Shown here: piece after piece, positions 1-6,406 of the stretch
Layout: every line of letters starts with the position of its first letter
Numbering within the stretch: the stretch's first letter is position 1
From: JASFRI01 sp050115015
GTDB taxonomy: Bacteria > Acidobacteriota > Polarisedimenticolia > CBDVAL01
DNA length: 10,126 nt
NCBI GenBank assembly: GCA_050115015.1
Contig: JASFRI010000140.1
Coordinates: 1 to 10,126, forward strand
Direction: 5' to 3'
The notes under the pieces: model-generated
Told to the model about the DNA's origin: nothing
The model's input: the letters and a program-made list of their open reading frames with translations, nothing else
The model's database searches: none
Made by a program: the position numbers and the translations under genes

Positions 1-248
1 GCCCGGTGCGCCTGATAGCCGGTGTTGTACATCGCCATGTAGACGCAGCCGGCCAGGGCGATCACCACGGTGATCATCATCCGCTTGAGATCGAGCCCGT
101 CGCGGACGTGGGAGGCGGTGCGGGTCACGCTGCCTGGCGTGAACAGGAACGTGTCTCCCGCCTCCCAGAGAGGGTAGAGCTTCTCGAGCTTCCCCCCCTT
201 GTGGAAGAGCTTGCCTTGCCGATCGAGGATGGAACGCAGGAAACCCAT
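1..248 (-). CDS. nqrB: Na+-translocating NADH:quinone reductase subunit B, N-terminal part (runs off the window)
   Basis: This is the membrane subunit B of Na+-NQR, which couples NADH oxidation and quinone reduction to Na+ export across the inner membrane. NqrB is known to carry a covalent FMN and part of the Na+ path. Only 82 codons lie in the window. The visible protein starts MGFLRSILDRQGKLF, then has the family signatures GGKLEKLYPLWEA, FTPGSVT and SHVRDGLDLKRMM. The first transmembrane helix follows (about residues 57-75), and MYNTGYQA comes after it. This matches the usual NqrB N-terminus closely. The ATG shares its A with the TGA stop of nqrA (TGATG), so the two are probably translationally coupled. 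The FMN-threonine site and most helices lie outside the window. Identification is secure from sequence and operon position. Confidence 0.96.
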   Translation of the reverse strand, partial: MGFLRSILDRQGKLFHKGGKLEKLYPLWEAGDTFLFTPGSVTRTASHVRDGLDLKRMMITVVIALAGCVYMAMYNTGYQAHR

Positions 249-1618
249 CAGCCTTCCTTCTCCAGCGTGGTCAGGACCTCGCGAAGATGGGGACCGTAAT
301 CCTCCTTGCCCGGACAGACGAACGTGCAGAGCGCCAGATCCTCCTCGTCCAGCTCGAGGGCGCCGAGCTCCTCCGCGCGCTCCAGGTCCTTGGTGACGAG
401 CGCCTTGAGCAGGAAGGTCGGCTCGATGTCCATCGGCATCACCTTCTCGTACATCCCGATGGGGACGATGGCGCGGCGGGACCCGTGGGTGGAGGTGGTG
501 AACGCGAACTTCTTGCCCGGCACGAGCGCGGAGGCGAACGCCGGGATGACGGAGTAGGTGTCGAAGCCGGGGGCCATCCAGCCCAGGAAGGAGCGCTTCC
601 GGTCCTCGTGGATCACCGAGATCTGCTGGTGGTACCGCCCGAGGTAGCCGTGACGCTCTCCCATCGCCTGTCTTCCGGACAGGACGGAGCCGGAGAGCAC
701 CCGGGCCTCCCCCGCGATCTCCTCACCCGCGAGGAGCTCCTCCGTCGACGCGCCGAGACGGGTGCGGACGAGCCGGGGCCGGGTTATTCCGGGGCCGGCC
801 AGCGAGATCGTCCGGTCCACGTCGAGGGTGCCCCTGGCGAACAGTTGCCCCATCGCCAGGACGTCCTGGACCCCCGCGTGCCAGACGGTCTTTGCCCGTC
901 CCACCGGGTCGAGACGGTGGATGTGCAGGCCCGCGGTCCCCGCCGGGTGCGGCCCGCGGAAGCGCTCGTGCCGCACGCGCTCGGCGGAGGGGACCTGGAT
1001 GCGGCTCGCCGCGGATGTGCAGACGTAGACGGGTCCGTCGGTGAGCTTCGAGAGGGCCGCCAGTCCCCGCTGCAGGTCCTGCTCCCGTCCCTGCACCACG
1101 GGGTCCAGGTCCGGGGCGAGCGGGTTCGTGTCCATCGCGTTCACGAAGATCGAGTGGGGACGCCCTGTCGGGTCCGCCGTCCGTGAGAACGGTCGCGCCC
1201 GCAGGGCCGCCCAGAGGCCGGACTCCACCAGCAGCTCCTTGACCTCATCGGCGGTCAGCGACGCGGCCCCCTTGTTCGTGTAGGCGCGGAAAGGGACGTC
1301 CTCGGATCGCCCGGAGCGCTCCGCCGCGTCGAGCTCGATCACCACCGACTGGAAGGCACGGCGCTCCCCGCGGTGGACGGCCACCACCTTCCCGGCCCCC
1401 GGGGCGGTGAACCGCACCCCCGGGATCTTCTTGTCCTCGAAGAGCAGCTGTCCGCGCCGCACGGAATCGCCGACGCTCACGTGCATCGTCGGCCGCATCC
1501 CCACGTAGTCCGCCCCGAGGACGGCCACCCGGCTCACGGAGCGCCCCGGCTCCACCTGCTGCACGGGCGCCCCCTGGATCGGGAGGTTCAGGCCTCTCTT
1601 GACCTTGTGTTCCGGCAT
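248..1618 (-). CDS. nqrA: Na+-translocating NADH:quinone reductase subunit A
   Basis: Peripheral cytoplasmic subunit A of the Na+-NQR complex, 456 aa, close to the usual length of about 446 aa. Recognised segments in order are: KVKRGLNLPIQGAP at the N-terminus; the barrel-sandwich part with GADYVGMRPTM, GDSVRRGQLLFEDKK and PGVRFTAPGAGKV (about residues 33-80); then LWAALRARPFS, IFVNAMDTNPLAPD, FTTSTHGSRRAIVPIG and YEKVMPMDIEPTFLLK; and near the C-terminus FVCPGKEDYGPHLREVL. The frame is open for 45 more codons upstream, but that stretch has no family similarity. Homologues begin just before the KxGLxLPI motif, so the ATG at 1618 is chosen. Its ribosome-binding site is weak (AGGTCG-like, about 9 nt upstream). 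nqrB follows with a one-base overlap. This gene is therefore first in a presumed nqrABCDEF operon running off the left edge. Confidence 0.97.
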   Translation of the reverse strand: MPEHKVKRGLNLPIQGAPVQQVEPGRSVSRVAVLGADYVGMRPTMHVSVGDSVRRGQLLFEDKKIPGVRFTAPGAGKVVAVHRGERRAFQSVVIELDAAERSGRSEDVPFRAYTNKGAASLTADEVKELLVESGLWAALRARPFSRTADPTGRPHSIFVNAMDTNPLAPDLDPVVQGREQDLQRGLAALSKLTDGPVYVCTSAASRIQVPSAERVRHERFRGPHPAGTAGLHIHRLDPVGRAKTVWHAGVQDVLAMGQLFARGTLDVDRTISLAGPGITRPRLVRTRLGASTEELLAGEEIAGEARVLSGSVLSGRQAMGERHGYLGRYHQQISVIHEDRKRSFLGWMAPGFDTYSVIPAFASALVPGKKFAFTTSTHGSRRAIVPIGMYEKVMPMDIEPTFLLKALVTKDLERAEELGALELDEEDLALCTFVCPGKEDYGPHLREVLTTLEKEG

Positions 1619-1683
1619 CGTTCTGTCGACCTGTGAGCGGCGGCCCGGCCAGTCGAACCGCCTTGTGAATCGGAGGAACAAGC

Positions 1684-1712
1684 ATTTTGACTTAGAAGGG
1701 CGCGGCTGGCAA
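1684..1712 (-). promoter_or_regulatory. Candidate sigma70 promoter of the nqr operon
   Basis: On the minus strand, TTGCCA (1712-1707, 5 of 6 matches to TTGACA) is followed after exactly 17 bp by CAAAAT (1689-1684, 4 of 6 matches to TATAAT). Transcription would start near 1676, giving a leader of about 58 nt before the nqrA ATG at 1618. If the promoter is real, it also rules out the longer nqrA start at 1753, because that start would lie upstream of the transcript. This is consensus matching by eye only. Confidence 0.35.
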
Positions 1713-1757
1713 CCCGGTTCCTCCGTCGCCGGGCGGCCGGCACGCAAGCTCATGATA

Positions 1758-1766
1758 TGGCATAAT
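1758..1766 (+). promoter_or_regulatory. Candidate extended -10 promoter of the CBS-domain gene
   Basis: TGGCATAAT is a TGn extended -10 element followed by CATAAT (5 of 6 matches to TATAAT). It lies in a short AT-rich island (about 1751-1770) inside otherwise very GC-rich DNA. No good -35 is visible, as is acceptable for extended -10 promoters. Transcription would start near 1773, about 50 nt before the ATG at 1825. The perfect 8-bp palindrome CCGATCGG (1776-1783) sits just after the predicted start and might be an operator, though such short palindromes are common by chance in GC-rich DNA. Confidence 0.35.
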
Positions 1767-1824
1767 TTGAACGGACCGATCGGAGGCCGGCAGGGTCCCT
1801 GGAGGCCCGGCCCGGAGGTGTCCC

Positions 1825-2373
1825 ATGACGGAAACCCGGATTCTGGTGGCCCGCGATCTGATGACCGCGGAGTCCCTGACGCTGCACCCGGACATGGAGA
1901 TGATCGAGGCGATCCGGCTCATGGCGGCACGCCACGTCTCCGGCGCGCTCGTGCTGGACGGCCGTCGGCTCGTCGGCCTCCTCACCGAGAAGGACTGCCT
2001 GCGGGTGCTGACGCTGTCGGCGTACCACGAGGAGGAGTCGGGCACGGTGCGGGAGTTCATGTCGCCGCTTCCGGAGTGCCTGGCGCCGGACATGGACCTG
2101 TTCCGCATCTCGAAGCTGTTCCTCGAGACGAACTTCCCGGTGCTTCCCGTGCTCGAGGGCGATCACGTCGTCGGGCAGGTCACCCGCCAGCGGATGCTCC
2201 GCGCCATCCAGGAGACGGCGAAGGAGTTCGAGGCCGAGGAGCGCCGCCGGGAGAAGGTGGAGGAGGACTCCGAGAAGAACACCAGCCGGCCGCGCTCCAT
2301 CGAGGACATGCAGCGCACCTTCGCTTCCAGCACCCGCGACCAGCTGATCCGCCGCCTGAAGCGCAAGGGCTGA
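1825..2373 (+). CDS. Two-CBS-domain protein (182 aa)
   Basis: Small cytoplasmic protein made mostly of a tandem CBS (Bateman) pair. Such pairs usually bind adenine nucleotides or SAM and regulate a partner protein. CBS1 spans about residues 8-62 (ARDLMTAESLTLHPDM, then GALVLDGRRLVGLLTEKD). CBS2 spans about 74-129 (VREFMSPLPECLAPDM, then FPVLPVLEGDHVVGQVTRQ). The last 50 residues are highly charged (KEFEAEERRREKVEEDSEKN) and probably helical, ending RRLKRKG. No catalytic domain is attached, so the target is unknown. The ATG has a good Shine-Dalgarno (GGAGG at 1814-1818). The gene is divergent from nqrA across a 206-bp region, and a shared regulatory region is possible but unproven. The domain assignment is firm and the biological role is not. 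Confidence 0.9.
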   Translation: MTETRILVARDLMTAESLTLHPDMEMIEAIRLMAARHVSGALVLDGRRLVGLLTEKDCLRVLTLSAYHEEESGTVREFMSPLPECLAPDMDLFRISKLFLETNFPVLPVLEGDHVVGQVTRQRMLRAIQETAKEFEAEERRREKVEEDSEKNTSRPRSIEDMQRTFASSTRDQLIRRLKRKG

Positions 2374-2487
2374 CGCCTCCCTTGCGCCCGGGGCCCTCCG
2401 CCTCGGGACTCTCCGCGGTGGCGGCGCGCCGGACGCAGCGGTAGATTCCCGGAAGTCGCGTTGAACGCGCCTCGAGGGGGGTCATTC

Positions 2488-4788
2488 GTGCGCCAGGGCA
2501 CTCGCTCCGCGGTTTTGCTGGTCTCGCTGTCCGTTCTCATGCTCCCGGCCGTCGCGGCTCCCGAGGCCGGCCTCTGGCGGGATGTCCCCGGCGCCCCGGC
2601 GGTGGTCCCCGGCGGCGGCGCGCCCCTCCCCGGTCGCTACCGTCTCGTCGCCCTCGACGAGGACCTGCTGGCGGAGCGGCTGGCGGCGGCACCGATGGAG
2701 GGAACGGGAGAGCCCGGGACGACCCTCGATCTGCCGCTCCCCGGCGGGGGCTTCGGCCGCTTCCGGGTGGAGGAGTCCCCGATCCTGGCCCCCGCGCTGG
2801 GTGCGCGCTACCCGGAGATCCGCACCTTCGCGGGCCGGGGGATCGACGATCCCGCGGCGACGCTCCGGGCCGACCGGTCGCCTGCCGGTTTCCACGCCAT
2901 CGTGCTCTCCAGCGCCGGGACCCTCTACGTCGACCCGTTGCGGGGCGGCGCTCCCGGGGAGCACATCAGCTACTGGAAGCGGGACGCCCGCAGCCCCCGG
3001 GAGGGGGCCTACCCCTGCCCGGTTGAGGGAGAGCCCGTGGCCACGGAGGCGGCGATCGAGGCCAGCTCGGGCAAGCTCCTGCGCACCTACCGGCTGGCCG
3101 TCGCGGCCACCGGCGAGTACACGGCCTTTCACGGCGGGACGGTCCCGCTGGCCCTGGCCGCCGTCACCACCGCGATCAACCGCGTGAACGCCGTTTACGA
3201 GCGCGACGTGGCGATCCGGATGGAGCTTGTGGCGGACAACGACCAGATCCTCTACACGAACCCGAACACCGACCCGTACACGAACAACAACGGGTTCGTG
3301 ATGCTGTCGCAGAACCAGGGGAACCTCGACAGCGTCATCGGCTCGGCGAACTACGACATCGGGCACGTGTTCAGCACGGGCGGGGGGGGGATCGCCGGGC
3401 TCGGGGTGGCCTGCGGCAGCGGCAAGGCACAGGGTGTCACCGGCCTCCCGGCCCCCATCGGCGATCCGTTCTACATCGACTACGTCGCTCACGAGATGGG
3501 TCACCAGTGGGGGGCGGCGCATACGTTCAACGGCAACGCGGGCTCCTGCAGCGGTAACCGGAGCCCGAGCTCCGCCTACGAACCCGGCAGCGCGTCCACG
3601 ATCATGGGCTACGCGGGGATCTGCGGCTCCCAGGACCTGCAGGACCATAGCGACGACTACTTCCATGTTCGCAGCTTCGATCAGATCGTGATCTACACCG
3701 TGGACGGAACCGGCAACAGCTGCGCCGCCCAGACGGTGACCGGGAACCTCCCGCCGGTGGTCGACGCGGGCCCGGACCACGTCATCCCGCTCGGCACGCC
3801 CTTCGTGCTGTGCGGCTCCGCCGTCGACGTGGAAGATCAGGCGGCACTCACCTATGCCTGGGAGCAGTACAACCTCGGTCCGGCGGGCCCTCCGGGCGCT
3901 CCCAGCGGGGACGCCCCGATCTTCCGGTCGTTCCTGCCGACGTCATCTCCGTGCCGGACCTTCCCGCAGCTCTCGGATCTGCAGGAGAACGTGCAGACCA
4001 TCGGCGAGCTCCTGCCGTCGTACGGCCGCACGCTGACCTTCCGGCTCACCGTCCGGGACAACCGTCCCGGGGGCGGTGGTGCGGACCACGACACGGCGGA
4101 CGTCGTCGTCGACGCCGGGTCCGGGCCTTTTCAGGTGACGGCACCGAACACCGCAACGGCCTGGGTGTCCGGCACGGATGAGCTGGTGACCTGGGACGTC
4201 GCGAACACGGACCTGCCGCCGGTGGACTGCCCCACGGTGGATATCCTCCTCTCCACCGACCGGGGCGCCTCCTTCCCGGAGGTGCTGGCCGCCGACACGC
4301 CGAACGACGGCTCCGAGACGGTCACGGTTCCGGGGGTGACCACGGATCTCGCCCGGGTGCGGGTGGCGTGCTCCGACGGTATCTTCTTCGACATCTCCGA
4401 CGAGGATTTCGCCGTGGGCGAGCCGCCACCGCCTCCCGCCGGCGCGGTGCCCGACGGGATGTTCATCCCCGGCGCCCAGCTTCTGGTGGAGCCGGCCGGC
4501 GGCGGAGACATCACGCTGAGCTGGGGGAGCTCCTGCCGCGGCGACGATGGCGACTACGCCATCTACGAGGGAGCCCTGGGGGATTTCACGAGCCACACCC
4601 CCAGGACCTGCTCCACCGGCGACGTGCTCACCGAGACCCTGACCCCGGCGTCGGGAAGCGCCTACTACCTGGTGGTGCCGCGCAGCGCCTCCCGGGAGGG
4701 GGGCTACGGGTTCGACGGCGACGGGCTCTCCCGCCCGCCCAGCCCTGCAGCTTGCGCGCCGCAGCTCGTGGGGGTCTGCGACCTCTGA
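2488..4788 (+). CDS. Secreted reprolysin-like zinc metalloprotease with Ig/PKD-like C-terminal domains
   Basis: Exported endopeptidase of the metzincin type, 766 aa from a GTG start. GTG at 2488 is preferred over the in-frame TTG at 2461: a strong GAGGGGGG ribosome site (2474-2481) lies 6 nt before it, and it places a clean signal peptide first (RQGTRS, then a hydrophobic core, with likely cleavage near AVAA). Residues about 30-190 look like a propeptide. The catalytic domain spans about 196-415. It carries the extended zinc motif HEMGHQWGAAH with His335, Glu336, His339 and His345, and a Met-turn STIMGY around Met373. A PKD/Ig-like domain starts at about residue 420 (NLPPVVDAGPDHVIPLG). A second beta-sandwich follows from about 547 (FQVTAPNTATAWVSGTDELV), then a C-terminal domain of about 110 residues from about 655 (PDGMFIPGAQLLVEPAGGG) to the stop. 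All key catalytic residues are present, so it is probably active. The natural substrate cannot be told. A weak -10-like TAGATT lies at 2442-2447. Confidence 0.9.
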   Translation: MRQGTRSAVLLVSLSVLMLPAVAAPEAGLWRDVPGAPAVVPGGGAPLPGRYRLVALDEDLLAERLAAAPMEGTGEPGTTLDLPLPGGGFGRFRVEESPILAPALGARYPEIRTFAGRGIDDPAATLRADRSPAGFHAIVLSSAGTLYVDPLRGGAPGEHISYWKRDARSPREGAYPCPVEGEPVATEAAIEASSGKLLRTYRLAVAATGEYTAFHGGTVPLALAAVTTAINRVNAVYERDVAIRMELVADNDQILYTNPNTDPYTNNNGFVMLSQNQGNLDSVIGSANYDIGHVFSTGGGGIAGLGVACGSGKAQGVTGLPAPIGDPFYIDYVAHEMGHQWGAAHTFNGNAGSCSGNRSPSSAYEPGSASTIMGYAGICGSQDLQDHSDDYFHVRSFDQIVIYTVDGTGNSCAAQTVTGNLPPVVDAGPDHVIPLGTPFVLCGSAVDVEDQAALTYAWEQYNLGPAGPPGAPSGDAPIFRSFLPTSSPCRTFPQLSDLQENVQTIGELLPSYGRTLTFRLTVRDNRPGGGGADHDTADVVVDAGSGPFQVTAPNTATAWVSGTDELVTWDVANTDLPPVDCPTVDILLSTDRGASFPEVLAADTPNDGSETVTVPGVTTDLARVRVACSDGIFFDISDEDFAVGEPPPPPAGAVPDGMFIPGAQLLVEPAGGGDITLSWGSSCRGDDGDYAIYEGALGDFTSHTPRTCSTGDVLTETLTPASGSAYYLVVPRSASREGGYGFDGDGLSRPPSPAACAPQLVGVCDL

Positions 4789-4792
4789 GGAC

Positions 4793-4810
4793 CGGCCCGC
4801 ACCTGGGCCG
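4793..4810 (+). terminator. Short GC hairpin after the protease gene
   Basis: Five bases after the protease stop, CGGCCC (4793-4798) and GGGCCG (4805-4810) form a perfect 6-bp stem around a 6-nt loop. No T-run follows, so it is not a classic intrinsic terminator. It could be a weak or Rho-assisted terminator, an RNA-stabilising hairpin, or chance in GC-rich DNA. The next plus-strand gene starts 30 bp later with no clear promoter between, so read-through is likely. Confidence 0.25.
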
Positions 4811-4840
4811 CCGGCAGGATGTGGATGATATCCTCGGCGG

Positions 4841-5836
4841 ATGGCCCAGATCCTCGACCGTCCCCCACGATGGGTCCTGCTGGCATGCACGCTGCTGCTG
4901 TTCAACATCTGGAGCAACAGCTTCATCGCCATCGCGTACCTGCTGGGAAGGGACGGTGCTCCCCAGCGGTTCGACTGGATCGGCCTGACCGTCGCCCGCT
5001 TCCTGACCGCGGCGGTGCTCTGCGCCGTCTACTGCTTCGGATTTCGCTTCCGGGATTCGATGGCCCTGCTCCGGTCGCACGCCCCGCGCCTCCTGGCCTG
5101 CGGCGCCCTGGCGGTGCCCGCCTACAACCTGGCGCTCTACTACGGCCAGCAGCACGGCGTGCCCGCACCGGTGGCCTCCCTGACCACGACCCTCGTGCCG
5201 CTGTTCGTCATGCTCCTGGCGGCGGCCACTCTCGGGGAGCGGATCACCACGGCCCGTGTCGCCGGGTTCGCGGTGGCCGCCGTGGGCATGGGGATCATCG
5301 CGTCGTCCAGGAAGCAGGGGCTGGAGGTGGCCTACCCGACGCTGATCGCCGTCACGGCGCTGGCACCCCTCTCCTGGTCCGGCTACTCGGTGCTGAGCAA
5401 GGAGCCGATGCGGCACACCTCGCCGGTCCTGTGGACCTACCTCTCCATCATCGCGGGGACCGCGTTGGTCCTGCCGCTCGGCTCCCTCGGAGCCTGGCGC
5501 CAGTGGAGAGAGCTCGATCCCGCCGCCTGGGGAGCCCTGCTCTACCTCGCGGTCCCCTGCACCGTTCTCGGATTCCTGATCTGGACCTGGCTCCTGCGTC
5601 ACCTGCCTGCCGCCACCGTGGGGTTCACCGTCTTCCTGAACCCGCCGCTCACGACGACCTGGAAGTACGTCCTCTCGGTCGCTGCGCCCGCCACGTTCGC
5701 CTTCGCCGTGCTCCCCCGGGAGTGGATCGGCGGTGCGTTCACCCTCGCCGGCCTGACGATCGCCGTCCGGGGGAGGCCCGGTCGCGGCACGCCGGCCCGC
5801 CGGGACCTCGTGGACCCGGGAAACGGAGGGTCTTGA
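4841..5836 (+). CDS. EamA/DMT-family permease (drug/metabolite transporter superfamily), 331 aa
   Basis: Inner-membrane transporter with two EamA repeats and about ten predicted helices: roughly residues 11-32, 46-66, 83-101, 108-128, 137-154, 165-185, 195-213, 228-248, 256-281 and 293-309. Family features are NIWSNSFIAI in helix 1, YNLALYYGQQHGVPAPVASL at helices 3-4, and LGERIT (131-136) at the end of helix 4. The second repeat has GFLIWTWLLRHLPAATVGF with a degenerate counterpart (PREWIGGAF). DMT proteins carry metabolites, amino acids or drugs; the substrate cannot be read from the sequence. The ATG has no well-placed Shine-Dalgarno, only CGGCGG directly abutting it. It is the only start that keeps helix 1 with a short cytoplasmic N-tail. 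The TGA stop overlaps the ATG of the next gene (TGATG). A basic, Gly/Pro-rich tail of about 22 residues follows the last helix. Confidence 0.9.
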   Translation: MAQILDRPPRWVLLACTLLLFNIWSNSFIAIAYLLGRDGAPQRFDWIGLTVARFLTAAVLCAVYCFGFRFRDSMALLRSHAPRLLACGALAVPAYNLALYYGQQHGVPAPVASLTTTLVPLFVMLLAAATLGERITTARVAGFAVAAVGMGIIASSRKQGLEVAYPTLIAVTALAPLSWSGYSVLSKEPMRHTSPVLWTYLSIIAGTALVLPLGSLGAWRQWRELDPAAWGALLYLAVPCTVLGFLIWTWLLRHLPAATVGFTVFLNPPLTTTWKYVLSVAAPATFAFAVLPREWIGGAFTLAGLTIAVRGRPGRGTPARRDLVDPGNGGS

Positions 5837-6387
5837 TGAGCTCGTCCGTGTGTACCGCCAACGGCTCCGGATCGTCCCGGGGTCGCCGGACGGCTTCGCT
5901 GGCCGGCTGTCCACTCCTGGCCGTGACGCTTCCGGGCACGGCGTGCCGCACCCCGCTCGCCCGGAAGCCCGACATCGTGCTGGTGCTCGTGGACACCCTG
6001 CGGCGGGACCATCTGGGGATCTACGGCTACGGGCGTGACAACTCGCCGAACCTGGATGCCCTGGCCGCCACCGGCCGGATCTTCGACAACCATGTCGCCA
6101 CCGCCTCGCCGACGGTGCCGTCCACCCTCTCGATGCTGCTCGGGCTCTACCCGGTGGAGCACGGGTTCCCGCATCGCTCCATCGGCCAGTTCGCCGCCGC
6201 CCGTCCCCACTATCCCGACGAGCTCCACTTCCTGGCGGAGGAGCTGCGAGACGCCGGATTCCGGACCGCCGCCTTCGTCGAACCCGTTCCTGCAACGGGA
6301 GACCGGAAGGACGCACCGGAGACCGGTGCGGACGGATGGTCGGAGGAGGACGCGGAGCGTCTGCGGGCGCTGGGCTACCTGAACTGA
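5836..6387 (+). pseudogene. Decayed sulfatase-family gene: N-terminal third, frameshift, internal deletion, original C-terminal tail
   Basis: The frame (183 codons) starts at ATG 5836, overlapping the transporter stop, with GGAGGG (5825-5830) as ribosome site. A possible export signal (about residues 17-37) ends in LPGTAC, a poor lipobox. Residues 45-148 are a clear sulfatase/alkaline-phosphatase-superfamily N-terminus: PDIVLVLVDTLRRDHLGIYG with the metal-binding Asp53, then SPNLDALAATGRIFDN, then the nucleophile region SPTVPSTLSMLLGLYP with Thr93 where classic sulfatases have the formylglycine Cys/Ser. After AAFV (6279) the frame goes astray. One base further on, bases 6281-6307 read NPFLQRETG, which fits the family continuation SNPFLQRETG. 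The frame then runs within a few codons into the typical C-terminus SEEDAERLRALGYLN. About 300 or more residues of the usual 450-600 are missing, including the second metal site (DHG region). The product cannot be a working hydrolase. A small expressed relic protein is possible. Confidence 0.8.
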
Positions 6388-6406
6388 GGGAAGGGCCTGC
6401 GCCGCA

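Noticed and set aside
287..1186. Open frame of 299 codons on the plus strand, opposite nqrA
   Set aside because: It is antisense to a well-conserved nqrA, has no ribosome site or domain, and is made of charged low-complexity sequence.
1619..1753. 45-residue N-terminal extension of NqrA
   Set aside because: It is not similar to any NqrA start, is rich in Arg, and overlaps a candidate promoter. The family start is at 1618.
4819..5835. Plus-strand frame upstream of and continuous with the sulfatase relic, considered as a long fusion protein
   Set aside because: That part overlaps the transporter in another frame and is low-complexity. The sulfatase-like sequence starts only after the ATG at 5836.
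4628..6316. Open frame of 562 codons on the minus strand, opposite the transporter and sulfatase genes
   Set aside because: Composition is Arg/Gly/Pro-rich and repetitive with no recognisable domain. It is a mirror of GC-rich codon use in the clearly homologous plus-strand genes.
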